From contig CACHTK010000004.1 in NCBI GenBank assembly GCA_902582765.1, forward strand, positions 1 through 52,074: a stretch of DNA of 52,074 nt, in the 5' to 3' direction. The stretch is from an uncultured Pelagibacteraceae bacterium (GTDB lineage Bacteria; Pseudomonadota; Alphaproteobacteria; Pelagibacterales; Pelagibacteraceae). Both the position numbers and the translations under genes were made by a program. Positions 23,983-33,345 of this stretch are shown here, piece after piece. Each line of letters starts with the position of its first letter. Position 1 is the stretch's first letter. The notes below the pieces were generated by a model that saw only the letters and a list, made by a program, of their open reading frames with translations, was not told where the DNA came from and did not search any database.

Positions 23983-25680
23983 TTTTTAATTCTATGTGTA
24001 AAGCTATCTCTTCTAAAACTGTATAACGCTTTAGGGTCTACATCAACATCTATAACAACTGGTTTATTTACTTTTAATGCACTTTTTACCGCCTCATTAA
24101 CTTCTGATAATTTTTTAACTTTAATTCCTTTAGCACCATATAGTTTCGCAACTTCATCAAAAGGAGGACTTTGAATATCAGCTCCTAAATATCTTTCACC
24201 ATAGAAATCTTTTTGATAAGCTTTTTCTGCCCCCCCAACTTTTATTATTCATTACAATTGTAATTGTGTTAATGCCATGCTCTACAGCTGTACTTAATTC
24301 AGAAATAGTCATTCCAAAGCCACCATCACCCATTAAACTAACAACTGTTTTATTAGGTTTTGCAACCTTTATTCCCAAACCACATGCAAATGAGAACCCT
24401 ACTAAACCAAAATCAAGGGGTGTGAAAAGGGAAGGAGGATTGTAATATTCTAAAGCATCTGTTGCTTGAAGACAAAGTGTTCCAGCATCAAGTGTTATTG
24501 CAGTATTTTTCGGCAATACTTTTCTTAATTCTCTGAATAGACCGTTCGGTTGGATTGGGAAATTTTTTGACTTTATATTATCTCTATCTTTAAGAAATTT
24601 TGATCTCTCTAATAAAAATCTATTTGTCCATTCTTTGTAATTGAAAATTTTCTTTTGTTTTCTTAATTCAGCTAAAATTTGATCTGTCACAAGTGCAGCA
24701 TCGCCATGAATACCTACATTAATTGGAAAGTATCTTCCTATCATTGTTTTTTCTAACTCAATTTGTACAATTTTTGCGTTTTTATTTATATTGTCATACG
24801 AATAGAAAGTGGAATTAAAACCAAGTCTTGTACCAATTGCAATAATTAGCTCTGCCTCTTTGACCAATCTTGATGCAACAATATTTCCTCTAGGTCCCAT
24901 TTGTCCAGCATTTAACTTATGACTAAAGGGAATTGCATCTCCATGTCCCGCTGCAGTTACAATTGGAATATTTAAAAATTCAGCAAGCTTTGTTACAGAC
25001 TTAAATTTCGAATTATATTTTATTCCTCCTCCAGCAACAATTACTGTTTTTTTTGAGTTGATAATAAGTTTTATAGTTCTATCAATTAAATTCTTTTTAC
25101 ATTTTAAGTCACTTTCAGCTTTATAAGATTTTTTATTTTCATTAATCTTAAACTTTGAAGTATCAGAAAGAACATTTCTTGGAAGGTTTATACAAACTGG
25201 TCCTCTGCGTGGTGACATTGCAAGGTTAAAAGCGTCTTTAAAGGCTGTTGGTATATGACTTGCCTTTTTTACTGTCCATGTTTTTTTTGTTATAGGATCA
25301 AAAAGTGATTGTTGATCAAGTCCTTGAAAGGCGTCCTCCATCTTATCTTTAGTAGAATATAAACCTGCAATAGATACCACAGGAGAAAATGCTGCTTTTG
25401 CTTGTGCTATACCTGTAACGAGATTAGTTGCTCCTGGACCGTTTTGGCCGGCAATTATTACACCTGGTTGATTAGAAGCTCTTGCATATCCATCTGCCAT
25501 ATGCGTTCCAGTTCTTTCGTCTCTTACACCTATAAACTTGATTTTCTTTTCATGATATAATGCATCAAACATCTCCATTGTAGCTGAACCAATTAAACCA
25601 AATACGTGTTTAACTTTTTCTTTTTTTAAGGATTTCACTGCCGCTTGACCACCGGTCAAGGTATTCTTGGTCTTGATCAC
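23979..25680 (-). pseudogene. Thiamine pyrophosphate enzyme (acetolactate synthase-like), interrupted by a frameshift
   Basis: The first frame (25680 down to about 24230) encodes a TPP enzyme. It has the cofactor-activating Glu in VRDERTGTHMADGYARA, QNGPGATNLVTGIAQA, and the TPP/Mg motif starting LMGDGGFGM and ending MNNKSWG. A run of seven G on the minus strand (plus C 24230-24236) then shifts the frame to a stop at 24196. Removing one G restores AEKAYQKDFYGERYLGADIQ and about 80 further family-like residues, ending in RIKK at 23979-23981, where ATGA joins the DUF1185 start. The gene is otherwise intact (about 567 codons). It starts at GTG overlapping the LLM gene by four bases. This is a real lesion, a phase-variable tract or a sequencing error. 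Confidence 0.85.
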
Positions 25681-26846
25681 GATACTTTTTTAACTTCAGT
25701 ATCTAGATCATCTTTAAAGTTAGGCATTACTTTTTCAGTAAATAGCTTAATACTTTTCATACAATCCTCATGTTTAACACCAGGAAAGTTAGACCAAACT
25801 TGAAGATTTTGAAGATTAAGCTCTGATTGAAGTTCTTTAATCTTATCTGTTACATATTCAGGAGTACCAAATAACATATTTCGCTTATGTAAAAACTCGT
25901 AATTAAGAAGATCTAATTTACCTTTTGTTTCTGGAAGCTCTTCACCAGGATCCATGTGATTACCAAGACCTCTCCAATGACAAACCCATTTCATATAATT
26001 TACCATATGTTGTCCAGCTTTCTCTTTGGCCTCTTCCATAGTATCAGCGACAAACATATCTCTAACTAGATTAACGCCTTCACCTAAAGGAACATTTTTT
26101 TTAGTAACTTCCGATCTTTTATTTTTGTATGCTTCAAATCTTATTTTCAATGCTTTAACTGTAGGTATCCACATAATTACATTTATATTATTTTCTGCAG
26201 CCCACTCTATAGATCTTATACCATCAACAACTTGATGTATTGGAGGGTGTGGATTTTGATAAGGCTTTGGAAGAACACTAATTTTTTTCATAGTGCTATC
26301 TTCCATATTCATAAATTCTTCACTTGGTGGGCTCATGTCATGCTGCCAAACATAATTTGGTGATGGGTAAGTATAAAATTCTCCATCATGATTAAAAAAT
26401 TTCTCTGACCATGCTTTTTTCAAAATTTCCAATGTTTCAGCAAATAATCTAAAATTTTTTGCTTGATCTTTTAGATCTGCTTCTTTATTTAAATTAATTG
26501 CTTCTCTTCCATAAACACCTCTTGCAACACCAACTTCTACTCTTCCTTTTGAAAGTTGATCAAGTGTAGCAATATCTTCTGCTAATCTTATAGGATTATG
26601 AAAAGTTATTACATTTGCTGCTTGTCCTATTCTTATATTTTTTGTTCTTGCTGCAGCATCTGCTCCTAGCATTAAGGGATTAGTACATGACTCCATTCCT
26701 TCATGGTTAAAATGGTGTTCAGTAAACCAAATTGAATTCCAACTGTTTTGATCACAAAATTCGGTGATCTGTTTAGTTTCATCTAATAATTTATGATACG
26801 GTTTGTGTGTCCAATTTGTAGTATTACAAAAATAACCAAACTTCAT
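25677..26846 (-). CDS. LLM-class flavin-dependent oxidoreductase (bacterial luciferase-like)
   Basis: This 389-residue protein belongs to the luciferase-like monooxygenase superfamily. It has an N-terminal MKFGYFCNTTNWTHK, SIWFTEHHFNHEG (the His pair region), RIGQAANVITFHNPIRLAED, LSKGRVEVGVARGVYGREA, and LPKPYQNPHPPIHQV. It would use FMNH2 or reduced flavin to oxygenate an organic substrate. Start ATG 26846 is chosen because AAAGGAGG (plus 26851-26858) precedes it; an in-frame ATG at 26888 would add 14 residues and cover that site. It is the first gene of the tight run down to 20284. Confidence 0.88.
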   Translation of the reverse strand: MKFGYFCNTTNWTHKPYHKLLDETKQITEFCDQNSWNSIWFTEHHFNHEGMESCTNPLMLGADAAARTKNIRIGQAANVITFHNPIRLAEDIATLDQLSKGRVEVGVARGVYGREAINLNKEADLKDQAKNFRLFAETLEILKKAWSEKFFNHDGEFYTYPSPNYVWQHDMSPPSEEFMNMEDSTMKKISVLPKPYQNPHPPIHQVVDGIRSIEWAAENNINVIMWIPTVKALKIRFEAYKNKRSEVTKKNVPLGEGVNLVRDMFVADTMEEAKEKAGQHMVNYMKWVCHWRGLGNHMDPGEELPETKGKLDLLNYEFLHKRNMLFGTPEYVTDKIKELQSELNLQNLQVWSNFPGVKHEDCMKSIKLFTEKVMPNFKDDLDTEVKKVS

Positions 26847-26850
26847 TAAG

Positions 26851-26908
26851 CCTCCTTTAAAAATTAATTTAAAGACGACCGATCCCACTTTCGTATATGA
26901 TTTTACGA
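26851..26908 (-). promoter_or_regulatory. Leader of the LLM catabolic run: strong Shine-Dalgarno and inverted repeat
   Basis: AAAGGAGG (plus 26851-26858) is the most consensus-like ribosome site in the window. Upstream, TCGTA (26891-26895) and TACGA (26904-26908) form a short inverted repeat with 8-base spacing. It sits in a patch that is visibly more GC-rich than the surrounding AT-rich DNA, which could be a regulator site. No clear -10/-35 pair was found in the 100-base intergenic region 26847-26946. Confidence 0.4.
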
Positions 26909-26946
26909 CGAGTTATGTATCGCTTTATGAAATAATATTATTATTC

Positions 26947-27918
26947 TTACCTTTGATATTCAACGAATTTTTTAAGTGATTTATTAAGAAATTTATCATA
27001 TCTGATACCACTTTTTGCTAATTTCTTATTATTAAGAAATGAAAGATTCATTTTAAAGTCATATGAGGGTTCAAAAAAGAAAGGAACTGAAAGCCTTTTT
27101 TGCTTGTTCCATAATACTCTATGATTAGTTGCTTTAAACTTGCCTTTGCTTAAATATTCAAGCGCTCTTCCAGTATTTACAACTAAAGCATTTTTATCAA
27201 AGGGAACATTGTGCCATTTTTTTGTTTTACGGTTTTGCACTTGTAAACCACCCTTTTTGTTTTGGTAAAGTACCGTGAAAATACCACTATCTACATGTGT
27301 TTCACATCCAAGAGCAACTCCATCTTGCTTAGAAATTTCAACAGGCTTTGATTGATTAGGGTAATAATTAAAACGTAATGTGCTTAAAGTTTTTAATCTT
27401 GAAAATGCTTTTTTTGATATATCAGTATCCTTATTATAGATTTTGATAATACTTTTAAAAAGAATTTCACTTAAGTTAAATATATCTTCATAATAATCAG
27501 ATAATTTAGAAATATTATTTGTGGTAAATGACTGCTTAATATTTAAATATTCTATGTACTGATTTTTTATTCTTTTTGAATATTTCTTAGTTACTTTTAA
27601 ATCTCCTAAGTCTAATCCTTCTTTACCATTTACGTCATTAGGAAAGTAACCTCTATAAACATTTTTATTTTTTTTATTCCATTTTTTTGGAGCTAATTTA
27701 AGTTTATTTTTTATATTTAATTTGAAAAAATTTTCTCCGACCTTGCAAATTTTATTTATATTTTTTAATTTTATACCATGACCTGTAATTTGAAAAAAAC
27801 CAACATCTAAACAAGCTTTCTCAATTTCTTTAATTATTTTAAGTGTAGGTTTTGTATCAAAACTTTTTTCAAGAAGAGAAGAAATATTTATTGTTGGAAT
27901 ATAGTTTTTTTTTATCAT
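26947..27918 (-). CDS. Isopenicillin N synthase-family 2-oxoglutarate/Fe(II) oxygenase
   Basis: This 323-residue protein has the N-terminal DIOX_N type segment (VGFFQITGHGI, residues 39-49) and a C-terminal oxygenase core. Iron ligands are His208 and Asp210 in ETHVDSG and His266 in ATNHRVLW. Arg275-x-Ser277 (RLSVPFFFEPSYD) is the co-substrate-binding RxS motif. Bacterial relatives act on amino acids, small amines and ethylene-forming substrates; the substrate here is unknown. It overlaps the upstream EamA gene by four bases and ends a minus-strand run of seven genes. It is one of six oxygenases of this broad superfamily in the window. Confidence 0.87.
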   Translation of the reverse strand: MIKKNYIPTINISSLLEKSFDTKPTLKIIKEIEKACLDVGFFQITGHGIKLKNINKICKVGENFFKLNIKNKLKLAPKKWNKKNKNVYRGYFPNDVNGKEGLDLGDLKVTKKYSKRIKNQYIEYLNIKQSFTTNNISKLSDYYEDIFNLSEILFKSIIKIYNKDTDISKKAFSRLKTLSTLRFNYYPNQSKPVEISKQDGVALGCETHVDSGIFTVLYQNKKGGLQVQNRKTKKWHNVPFDKNALVVNTGRALEYLSKGKFKATNHRVLWNKQKRLSVPFFFEPSYDFKMNLSFLNNKKLAKSGIRYDKFLNKSLKKFVEYQR

Positions 27919-28862
27919 CTATTAGGTGTATCCGATGCAATCATTTGGCCTCGAACTTTTTCTCTAAAATAAATGTATACACCCGCACCAATAATTATTG
28001 CGGCTCCAAGAAAAGTTCTAGGTACTGGTATAGTTTCAAATAATATGTAACCTGCTATCATTGCAAAAACTATATACGAATATTCAAACAGAGACACCAC
28101 AGACGGGGACGCAATACTATATGCTGTAAAAACACAAAAAAAAGATATTGATGCAACAATACCCATTACAAAAACGTAAGGCCAAGAAACAGCTGGATTT
28201 ACAAACCATTCTCTAAAAATAAACTGCATTGTAGGATCAGAAAAATTATTAAACTTTCCATCACCACTTATTAAAAATATTATAACACTCGCAATTACTG
28301 CAAAAATATAAAGTAAAGTTAACTGAGTATAAATATTATCTTTTTCAGATGTATATTTTGTAATTGTCATAGAGCACGCATAACAAAGTGAGCATGCAAC
28401 TGGTGCCAATTTAAAAAAGTTAAAGTCCTCTAAAGTTGGATTTAATACTACTAAAACACCAATAAATCCTACGGTTATTGCACTCCATCTTCTAATTCCA
28501 ATTTGTTCTTTTAAAAATACTTTAGCAAATATTGACATGAAAAAAGGACATGAAAAGAATAATGCGCTGACCATAGCTAAAGACATAAATGTAAGTGAAA
28601 TGTAAAAGAAACTAAAACCAAAGAAAAAACAAATTACTCTTAATAAAGTTAAAAAAGGATAATGAGTCTTTAATGTAAATTTTTTCTTAGTTATTAAGAA
28701 TATAGATATAAGAACTGTAGCTTGAACAATAGTTCTGCCAAGGTATAATTCAAATAAAGCAATTTCTTCAAATATATATTTTATGAGAGAGTCTTGAATT
28801 GAAAAAAAAGCCATCCCTATCATAATAAATAGGATGCCTTTAGTATTATTATTTGCTTCCAT
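27915..28862 (-). CDS. EamA/DMT-family transporter
   Basis: This 315-residue protein has about ten helices in two EamA repeats (FIMIGMAFFSIQDSLIKYIF at the N-terminus and ACSLCYACSMTITKYTSEK in the middle). It has a charged cytoplasmic tail ending REKVRGQMIASDTPNR. This subgroup resembles the RhaT/EamA exporters common in marine alphaproteobacteria. The ATGA overlap with the oxygenase gene and three-base gap after the GMC gene place it in the same transcription unit. The substrate is unknown. Confidence 0.83.
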   Translation of the reverse strand: MEANNNTKGILFIMIGMAFFSIQDSLIKYIFEEIALFELYLGRTIVQATVLISIFLITKKKFTLKTHYPFLTLLRVICFFFGFSFFYISLTFMSLAMVSALFFSCPFFMSIFAKVFLKEQIGIRRWSAITVGFIGVLVVLNPTLEDFNFFKLAPVACSLCYACSMTITKYTSEKDNIYTQLTLLYIFAVIASVIIFLISGDGKFNNFSDPTMQFIFREWFVNPAVSWPYVFVMGIVASISFFCVFTAYSIASPSVVSLFEYSYIVFAMIAGYILFETIPVPRTFLGAAIIIGAGVYIYFREKVRGQMIASDTPNR

Positions 28863-28865
28863 AAG

Positions 28866-30446
28866 TTAATTCAAAATGAAGTCAGCAGCTCTCTCGCCTA
28901 TCATTAATGTTGGTGCATTTAGATTTCCACTTGTAATTTCTGGCATAACAGATGCGTCCGCTACCCTTATATTCTGAAGACCATGAATTTTTAATTTTTC
29001 ATCTACTACTGCCATATCATCAATACCCATTTTTAAAGTGCATGATGGGTGATATGCTGTTTCTGCTTTTGATCTTATATATTCTTCAATTTCCTCATCT
29101 GAATTTGCATTATCACCTGGTCCGATTTCTTTACCAGCAAAAGGTTTCATAGAATTCTGATTTAAAATTTTTCTTGCTACTCGAACACATTTTATTGTTT
29201 CTTTAAGATCATAATCATCCTGCAAATAATTAAATTGTATTTTTGGATAATCATAAGGGTTTGAACTTTTCAAGGTAATTTCGCCTCTACTTTTAGGTTG
29301 ATTTAAACTTGCATGTAATTGGTATCCGTGTCGGTCGGGATCTACTAAACCATGGTCTATTACAAATGCTGGGAAAAAATGAAATTGTATATTTGGATAT
29401 TTTTTATCTGGAGATGATTTACAGAATCCACCAGCTTCTAAAAACGAGGTAGAGCAAGGCCCACTTTTGTTTAAGAACCACTGAATACCCACCTTTACCA
29501 TATTAAATTTATTTACATATGAGTATAATGTATCTGGAGTTTTACATTCTTGTTGAATATAGGTTTCTAAATGATCTTGTAAATTTTTTCCAACTCCTTT
29601 TGAATCATGAATAACCTCAATTCCTTTTTCTTTAAGATGATTGCTTGGACCAATACCTGATAACATTAATAATTGTGGAGAATTAATTGATCCACCACTT
29701 AAAATAATTTCCTTATTTGCGTAAATAGTCTTCGTTTCATTTTTAATTTTAACTTGAATTCCAATAGCTTTTTTGCCATCAAAAATAATCTTTTCTACAA
29801 ATGACTCAGTAAATACTTTTAAATTTTCCCTGCTTTTAGCTGGTTTTAAATAGTATTTTGAAGCACTTGCTCTCTGTCCTTTATGAATAGTAACATCGTA
29901 CATTCCAAAGCCTTCTTGGTCTTTTCCATTCATATCACTATTTATTTTATGTCCTGCCTCTTTCGCCGAGTCCAAAAAGGCTTTAAAAAGGGGATTTTTG
30001 TTATTTGATTGATTTACAGGCAATATACCTTTTCCACCTCTATAATTATTTTCTCCACCTGACCATGTCTCAATTTTTTTAAAAAAAGGTAGAACATTTT
30101 CGTAAGACCAATTTTTTAACCCAAATGAAGCCCATCTCTCATAATCATTTTTATTTCCTCTGACATAAACCATTCCATTATGCGCGGAACAACCACCAAT
30201 CATCTTTCCCCTAGGACAAAATAATTTTCTATTGTTTAAGTGTGGCTCAGGTTCAGAATAATATTTATAATTATATTTTGGATCATGCATTGCATAAAGT
30301 ATTGCAAGGGGCATGTTTACTTTCCATATTTCACTATCTTTACCAGCTTCAAAAATTGCAACCTTATTTTTACTTTGTTCAGTTAGTCTATTAGCGAGAA
30401 CGCATCCTGCTGTACCTGCTCCAATTATTAAATAATCAAATTTCAA
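28866..30446 (-). CDS. GMC-family FAD oxidoreductase (choline dehydrogenase-like)
   Basis: This 526-residue flavoprotein has an N-terminal FAD dinucleotide motif IIGAGTAGCVLANRL (about 6-20). It carries GMC signature 1 around GGCSAHNGMVYVRG and signature 2 GGSINSPQLLMLSGIGP. The active-site His466 is in YHPSCTLKMG and a second active-site position (Asn510) is in GNLNAPT. GMC enzymes oxidise alcohols to aldehydes; choline dehydrogenase BetA is the nearest well-known type. Context next to carnitine/betaine genes makes an amino-alcohol plausible, but annotation as BetA is not secure because related enzymes act on many alcohols. It is six bases from the TauD-type gene start side. Confidence 0.85.
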   Translation of the reverse strand: MKFDYLIIGAGTAGCVLANRLTEQSKNKVAIFEAGKDSEIWKVNMPLAILYAMHDPKYNYKYYSEPEPHLNNRKLFCPRGKMIGGCSAHNGMVYVRGNKNDYERWASFGLKNWSYENVLPFFKKIETWSGGENNYRGGKGILPVNQSNNKNPLFKAFLDSAKEAGHKINSDMNGKDQEGFGMYDVTIHKGQRASASKYYLKPAKSRENLKVFTESFVEKIIFDGKKAIGIQVKIKNETKTIYANKEIILSGGSINSPQLLMLSGIGPSNHLKEKGIEVIHDSKGVGKNLQDHLETYIQQECKTPDTLYSYVNKFNMVKVGIQWFLNKSGPCSTSFLEAGGFCKSSPDKKYPNIQFHFFPAFVIDHGLVDPDRHGYQLHASLNQPKSRGEITLKSSNPYDYPKIQFNYLQDDYDLKETIKCVRVARKILNQNSMKPFAGKEIGPGDNANSDEEIEEYIRSKAETAYHPSCTLKMGIDDMAVVDEKLKIHGLQNIRVADASVMPEITSGNLNAPTLMIGERAADFILN

Positions 30447-30451
30447 GGTAT

Positions 30452-31285
30452 TTATTGTGGGTGGTCACCTTCAATAGCAATTCTATCCATTACTCTTTCA
30501 TATCCTAATCCTCTACCTGGATAAAAATCTGCAATTGCAAAGTGAATAACACTTCTATTATCCCATATACAGACTGTATTTTCAGTCCAGCTAAACCTAC
30601 AGGTTAATTCAAGTCGTGCTTGGTGTTCAAATATTTTTTTTAAAATTTCGTCACTTTCTTCTTGTTCAAGTCCAATTATTTTTTTTGTGTATGTCCAATT
30701 GACAAATAGAATTTTTTTTCCAGTCTCAGGATGCGTTCTTACTATTGGATGTTCATTAGAATATTCATCAAAATTTCTTTTTTCATTTCCCTCCATTTTT
30801 TTATATTTTTCAATAAAAAATTCTGCGCCAAGAGAACTATGGATTGCTTTTTTATCTTTTATCTTTTCTTTTATATTTTCATCTAATGTTTCCCATGCAA
30901 GCTCCATGTTTGCAAAGCATGTATCACCACCAACAGGAGGAATTTTAATTGATTTTAATATTACTGCTTTCGTTGGTTTTTCATTGTAACTAACATCACT
31001 ATGCCAATTCTCACCCCATTGGTTTTTTTCATCTTCTGCTTTAATTATTCTTACTATTTCGGGATGTTTACTTAATCCTTTTACATATGCATGTGTTTCT
31101 AATGGTCCAAATTTTTCAGCTAAGGCTATATGTTGTTCAGCATTAATTTTTTGGTCTCTAAAGAAAATAACTTTGTGTTCTAATAATAAATTATTAATTT
31201 TCTTGATGTTTTGATCAGAGGTATCTTTAAGATCTATCCCTGTTATTTCTGCACCTAGTGCTCCTGACAAAAGTTTAATTTCCAT
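30452..31285 (-). CDS. TauD/TfdA-family 2-oxoglutarate/Fe(II) dioxygenase
   Basis: This 277-residue protein is of the taurine dioxygenase family. It has an N-terminal GAEITGIDLKD, iron ligands His95 and Asp97 (NWHSDVSY), distal His248 (WDNRSVIHFAIADFYPGR) and an Arg-rich end GYERVMDRIAIEGD that binds 2-oxoglutarate. The family hydroxylates taurine, sulfonates, phenoxyacetates and other small acids; the substrate is not determined. It lies three bases after the thioesterase gene and six before the GMC gene. A quaternary amine or sulfonate substrate would fit the neighbourhood (inference). Confidence 0.88.
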   Translation of the reverse strand: MEIKLLSGALGAEITGIDLKDTSDQNIKKINNLLLEHKVIFFRDQKINAEQHIALAEKFGPLETHAYVKGLSKHPEIVRIIKAEDEKNQWGENWHSDVSYNEKPTKAVILKSIKIPPVGGDTCFANMELAWETLDENIKEKIKDKKAIHSSLGAEFFIEKYKKMEGNEKRNFDEYSNEHPIVRTHPETGKKILFVNWTYTKKIIGLEQEESDEILKKIFEHQARLELTCRFSWTENTVCIWDNRSVIHFAIADFYPGRGLGYERVMDRIAIEGDHPQ

Positions 31286-31288
31286 AAC

Positions 31289-31756
31289 TTATTTCTTTAG
31301 CTTACCAGAAAACATTAAATTTTCTGAGTTAAAAGAAACCTTATTTTTGTTTATAAAGTCATCCATAATTTGAATTTTATCTTGTTCAAATTCTGTGACC
31401 TTTCTTTTATCAAGATCAATATAAAGTGACAGGCTTTCAATAGTTGCAGCAAGTTTTTTTGACTTCTTTTCATACATTTCGCATTTTAAATGTAATCTTT
31501 TTTTGTCATGATCAAAGAAGGTGCAATAAACATCTACTTCATCATGTTCTTTCACTTCATTGTCATAGGTAGTTCTCGTATCTACAACCATAGTGCTTCT
31601 TTTATTAATTTGTGCGTTTGAACCACCCATATGAAACTTGTTAAGCATTGTTTCCCAAGCTTGATCAAAAATAAGAACATAGTATGCCATATTCATATGC
31701 TCATTATAGTCTGTCCATTCCTTGATAATTTTTCTAGTGGCAAGATGATAAGACAT
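31289..31756 (-). CDS. Acyl-CoA thioesterase, betainyl-CoA thioesterase-like
   Basis: This 155-residue hot-dog-fold thioesterase has the motif EWTDYNEHMNMAYYVLIFDQ (residues 14-33). This corresponds to the DYNGHMN(V)xYY block of the thioesterases found beside, or fused to, L-carnitine dehydrogenase. In carnitine catabolism this enzyme hydrolyses betainyl-CoA to glycine betaine and CoA. L-carnitine dehydrogenase and a DUF849 cleavage enzyme are about 2-3 kb away on the other strand (33381-35212), which supports this role. The usual Gly in DYNGHMN is Glu here. It is co-oriented with a TauD-family dioxygenase and a CitE-like lyase. Confidence 0.8.
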   Translation of the reverse strand: MSYHLATRKIIKEWTDYNEHMNMAYYVLIFDQAWETMLNKFHMGGSNAQINKRSTMVVDTRTTYDNEVKEHDEVDVYCTFFDHDKKRLHLKCEMYEKKSKKLAATIESLSLYIDLDKRKVTEFEQDKIQIMDDFINKNKVSFNSENLMFSGKLKK

Positions 31757-31758
31757 TT

Positions 31759-32619
31759 TTAAACTTTATTTATTTTATCAGCTATTAGTATTTTTCTTTT
31801 CATTTCTCTAAGAACAGGTTTTTCAATTAGCTTACCATCTATAACTACTAAACCTGTATTTGAGTTATTAAACTCCTCTAAAATTTTTTTTGCCTTGATA
31901 ATCTCATCTTGAGGCGGTGTAAATACTTCATTTAAAATTTTAATTTGTTTAGGGTGAATAGAGCCTTTTCCAGTAAAGCCCAAGTTTCTTACTTGTTCAG
32001 CCTCTTTCCTCATTCCTTCCATATTCTCTAAGTCTAAATAAGGTACATCTATTACATCCACACCAACACTTGCACCTGCATGAACTAATTTAGATCTCGC
32101 ATGGACAAGATTTTCCCATTTATTTTCAACTCTAAGCTCAGCTGCCATATCAACTCCACCAAAATATAGAGCAACTATTCTTTTGCTGGCATGAGCAATA
32201 TTATAAATATTTTCTAAAGCCTCATTTGTTTCCATAATTACATGAAGATCCGTATCTAAATTACAGTCTGTTAAAAGATCATCTATAAACGTTATTTCGT
32301 CTGGAGTTTTAACCTTCGGTAACATGATAGCCTTTAGATTTATTTTGCTAGATATAAAAGCTTCTAAATCTAAAAGACCAAACTTTGTTCTTTGATTATT
32401 TAATCTCACAACTAACTCTACATCATTTTTTACTTCGAGAGTTTTTAGAGCCTCTATAGTATTTTTTCTAGCTTCTGCTTTATCATTTATTGCTATCCCA
32501 TCCTCTAATTCAATACAAACCATATCAGCACCCGATGCAATTGCTTTTGGAAACATTTCAGGATGAAGCCCTGGCGTAAATATAAAACTTCTTCTTACTT
32601 TTAATTTATCTAAGTCCAT
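31759..32619 (-). CDS. HpcH/HpaI aldolase / CitE-like lyase
   Basis: This 286-residue TIM-barrel protein is of the citrate lyase beta/malyl-CoA lyase family. It has RRSFIFTPGLHPEMFPKA, the metal-site motif CIELEDGI (about 35-42), LVVRLNNQRTKFGLLDLEAF, IMETNEALENI with a conserved Glu, ALYFGGVDMAAEL and GFTGKGSIHPKQI. Family members cleave or form beta-hydroxyacyl-CoA or hydroxy-acid C-C bonds with Mg. There are no citrate lyase alpha or gamma genes here, so a stand-alone CitE-like role such as malyl- or citramalyl-CoA cleavage is likely. The start touches the class II aldolase stop. Confidence 0.85.
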   Translation of the reverse strand: MDLDKLKVRRSFIFTPGLHPEMFPKAIASGADMVCIELEDGIAINDKAEARKNTIEALKTLEVKNDVELVVRLNNQRTKFGLLDLEAFISSKINLKAIMLPKVKTPDEITFIDDLLTDCNLDTDLHVIMETNEALENIYNIAHASKRIVALYFGGVDMAAELRVENKWENLVHARSKLVHAGASVGVDVIDVPYLDLENMEGMRKEAEQVRNLGFTGKGSIHPKQIKILNEVFTPPQDEIIKAKKILEEFNNSNTGLVVIDGKLIEKPVLREMKRKILIADKINKV

Positions 32620-33345
32620 TTAATTTTTATAATCTGGCTCTTCTTTATCTAAAATGATCCTAATTTGAGATAAAAATAAATTTGCAAAATCAGTTGGAAA
32701 GTTTTCATGTTCCTCTGCAGTTTTTTCTGCAATTTCATGACTTACAACATTAAGCTCTTGATTTGTAGATAGAGCTGTAAGATATGTTTCTGCCGCTCTT
32801 TCAAAATAATAGAGAGAATTAAAACCTTCGGCCACCGTTCTTCCAGTAGTCAAAATTCCGTGATTTGCAAGCAACATGTGTTGTTTGTTTCCTAAAGCAT
32901 TTGCCATCTTAATAGACTCTTCTTCTAGTCCTAGACCTCCAAATTCTTTGAATGCAGATACTCTATTATAAAACATCATTGTATTTTGATCGATAGGTTT
33001 CATAACAGGATTTTTAAGAGTAGAGAGGGCAGTTGCATATTTTGAATGAACATGAAAAATGCATCTTGCGTGAGCTGCTTTTTCATGAATTGCACTGTGT
33101 ATATATAGAGCTGTTGGATCAATTACGTCTGGTTTATTCTTCAGTTCTTCTTTATTTTCTTTAGTCACTAAGATTAAATCGCTAGCCTTAATATTACTAA
33201 AGTGAATGCCTGCTTTATTTACGTAAAAATCAGAAGAGTCTGGAACGCATGCACTAAAATGGTTTGCAACACCCTCGTGCATATTTAGTCTTGCTGTCCA
33301 TCTAAAAGTTGCAGCTAACTCTTTCTGTAATTCTGATATTTCCAT
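32620..33345 (-). CDS. Class II aldolase/adducin-family protein
   Basis: This 241-residue protein of the class II aldolase fold has zinc-site His residues in FHVHSKYATAL (about 98-108) and a third His in LLANHGILTTG (about 160). GVANHFSACVPD and FYVNKAGIHFSNIKASDLILV are family N-terminal blocks. Members catalyse retro-aldol cleavage of sugar phosphates or decarboxylate/epimerise hydroxy acids; the substrate is unknown. It heads the minus-strand run 33345-26947. Only 35 bases separate its start from the divergent DUF849 gene, implying shared control with the carnitine genes. Confidence 0.85.
   Translation of the reverse strand: MEISELQKELAATFRWTARLNMHEGVANHFSACVPDSSDFYVNKAGIHFSNIKASDLILVTKENKEELKNKPDVIDPTALYIHSAIHEKAAHARCIFHVHSKYATALSTLKNPVMKPIDQNTMMFYNRVSAFKEFGGLGLEEESIKMANALGNKQHMLLANHGILTTGRTVAEGFNSLYYFERAAETYLTALSTNQELNVVSHEIAEKTAEEHENFPTDFANLFLSQIRIILDKEEPDYKN

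Noticed and set aside
26847..26888. Longer start for the LLM oxidoreductase at 26888
   Set aside because: It would translate through the best Shine-Dalgarno in the window, and family similarity begins at MKFGYF from ATG 26846.
31759..32619. Citrate lyase beta subunit of a full citrate lyase
   Set aside because: No alpha (CitF) or acyl carrier (CitD) genes are nearby; a stand-alone CitE-like lyase is the safer call.
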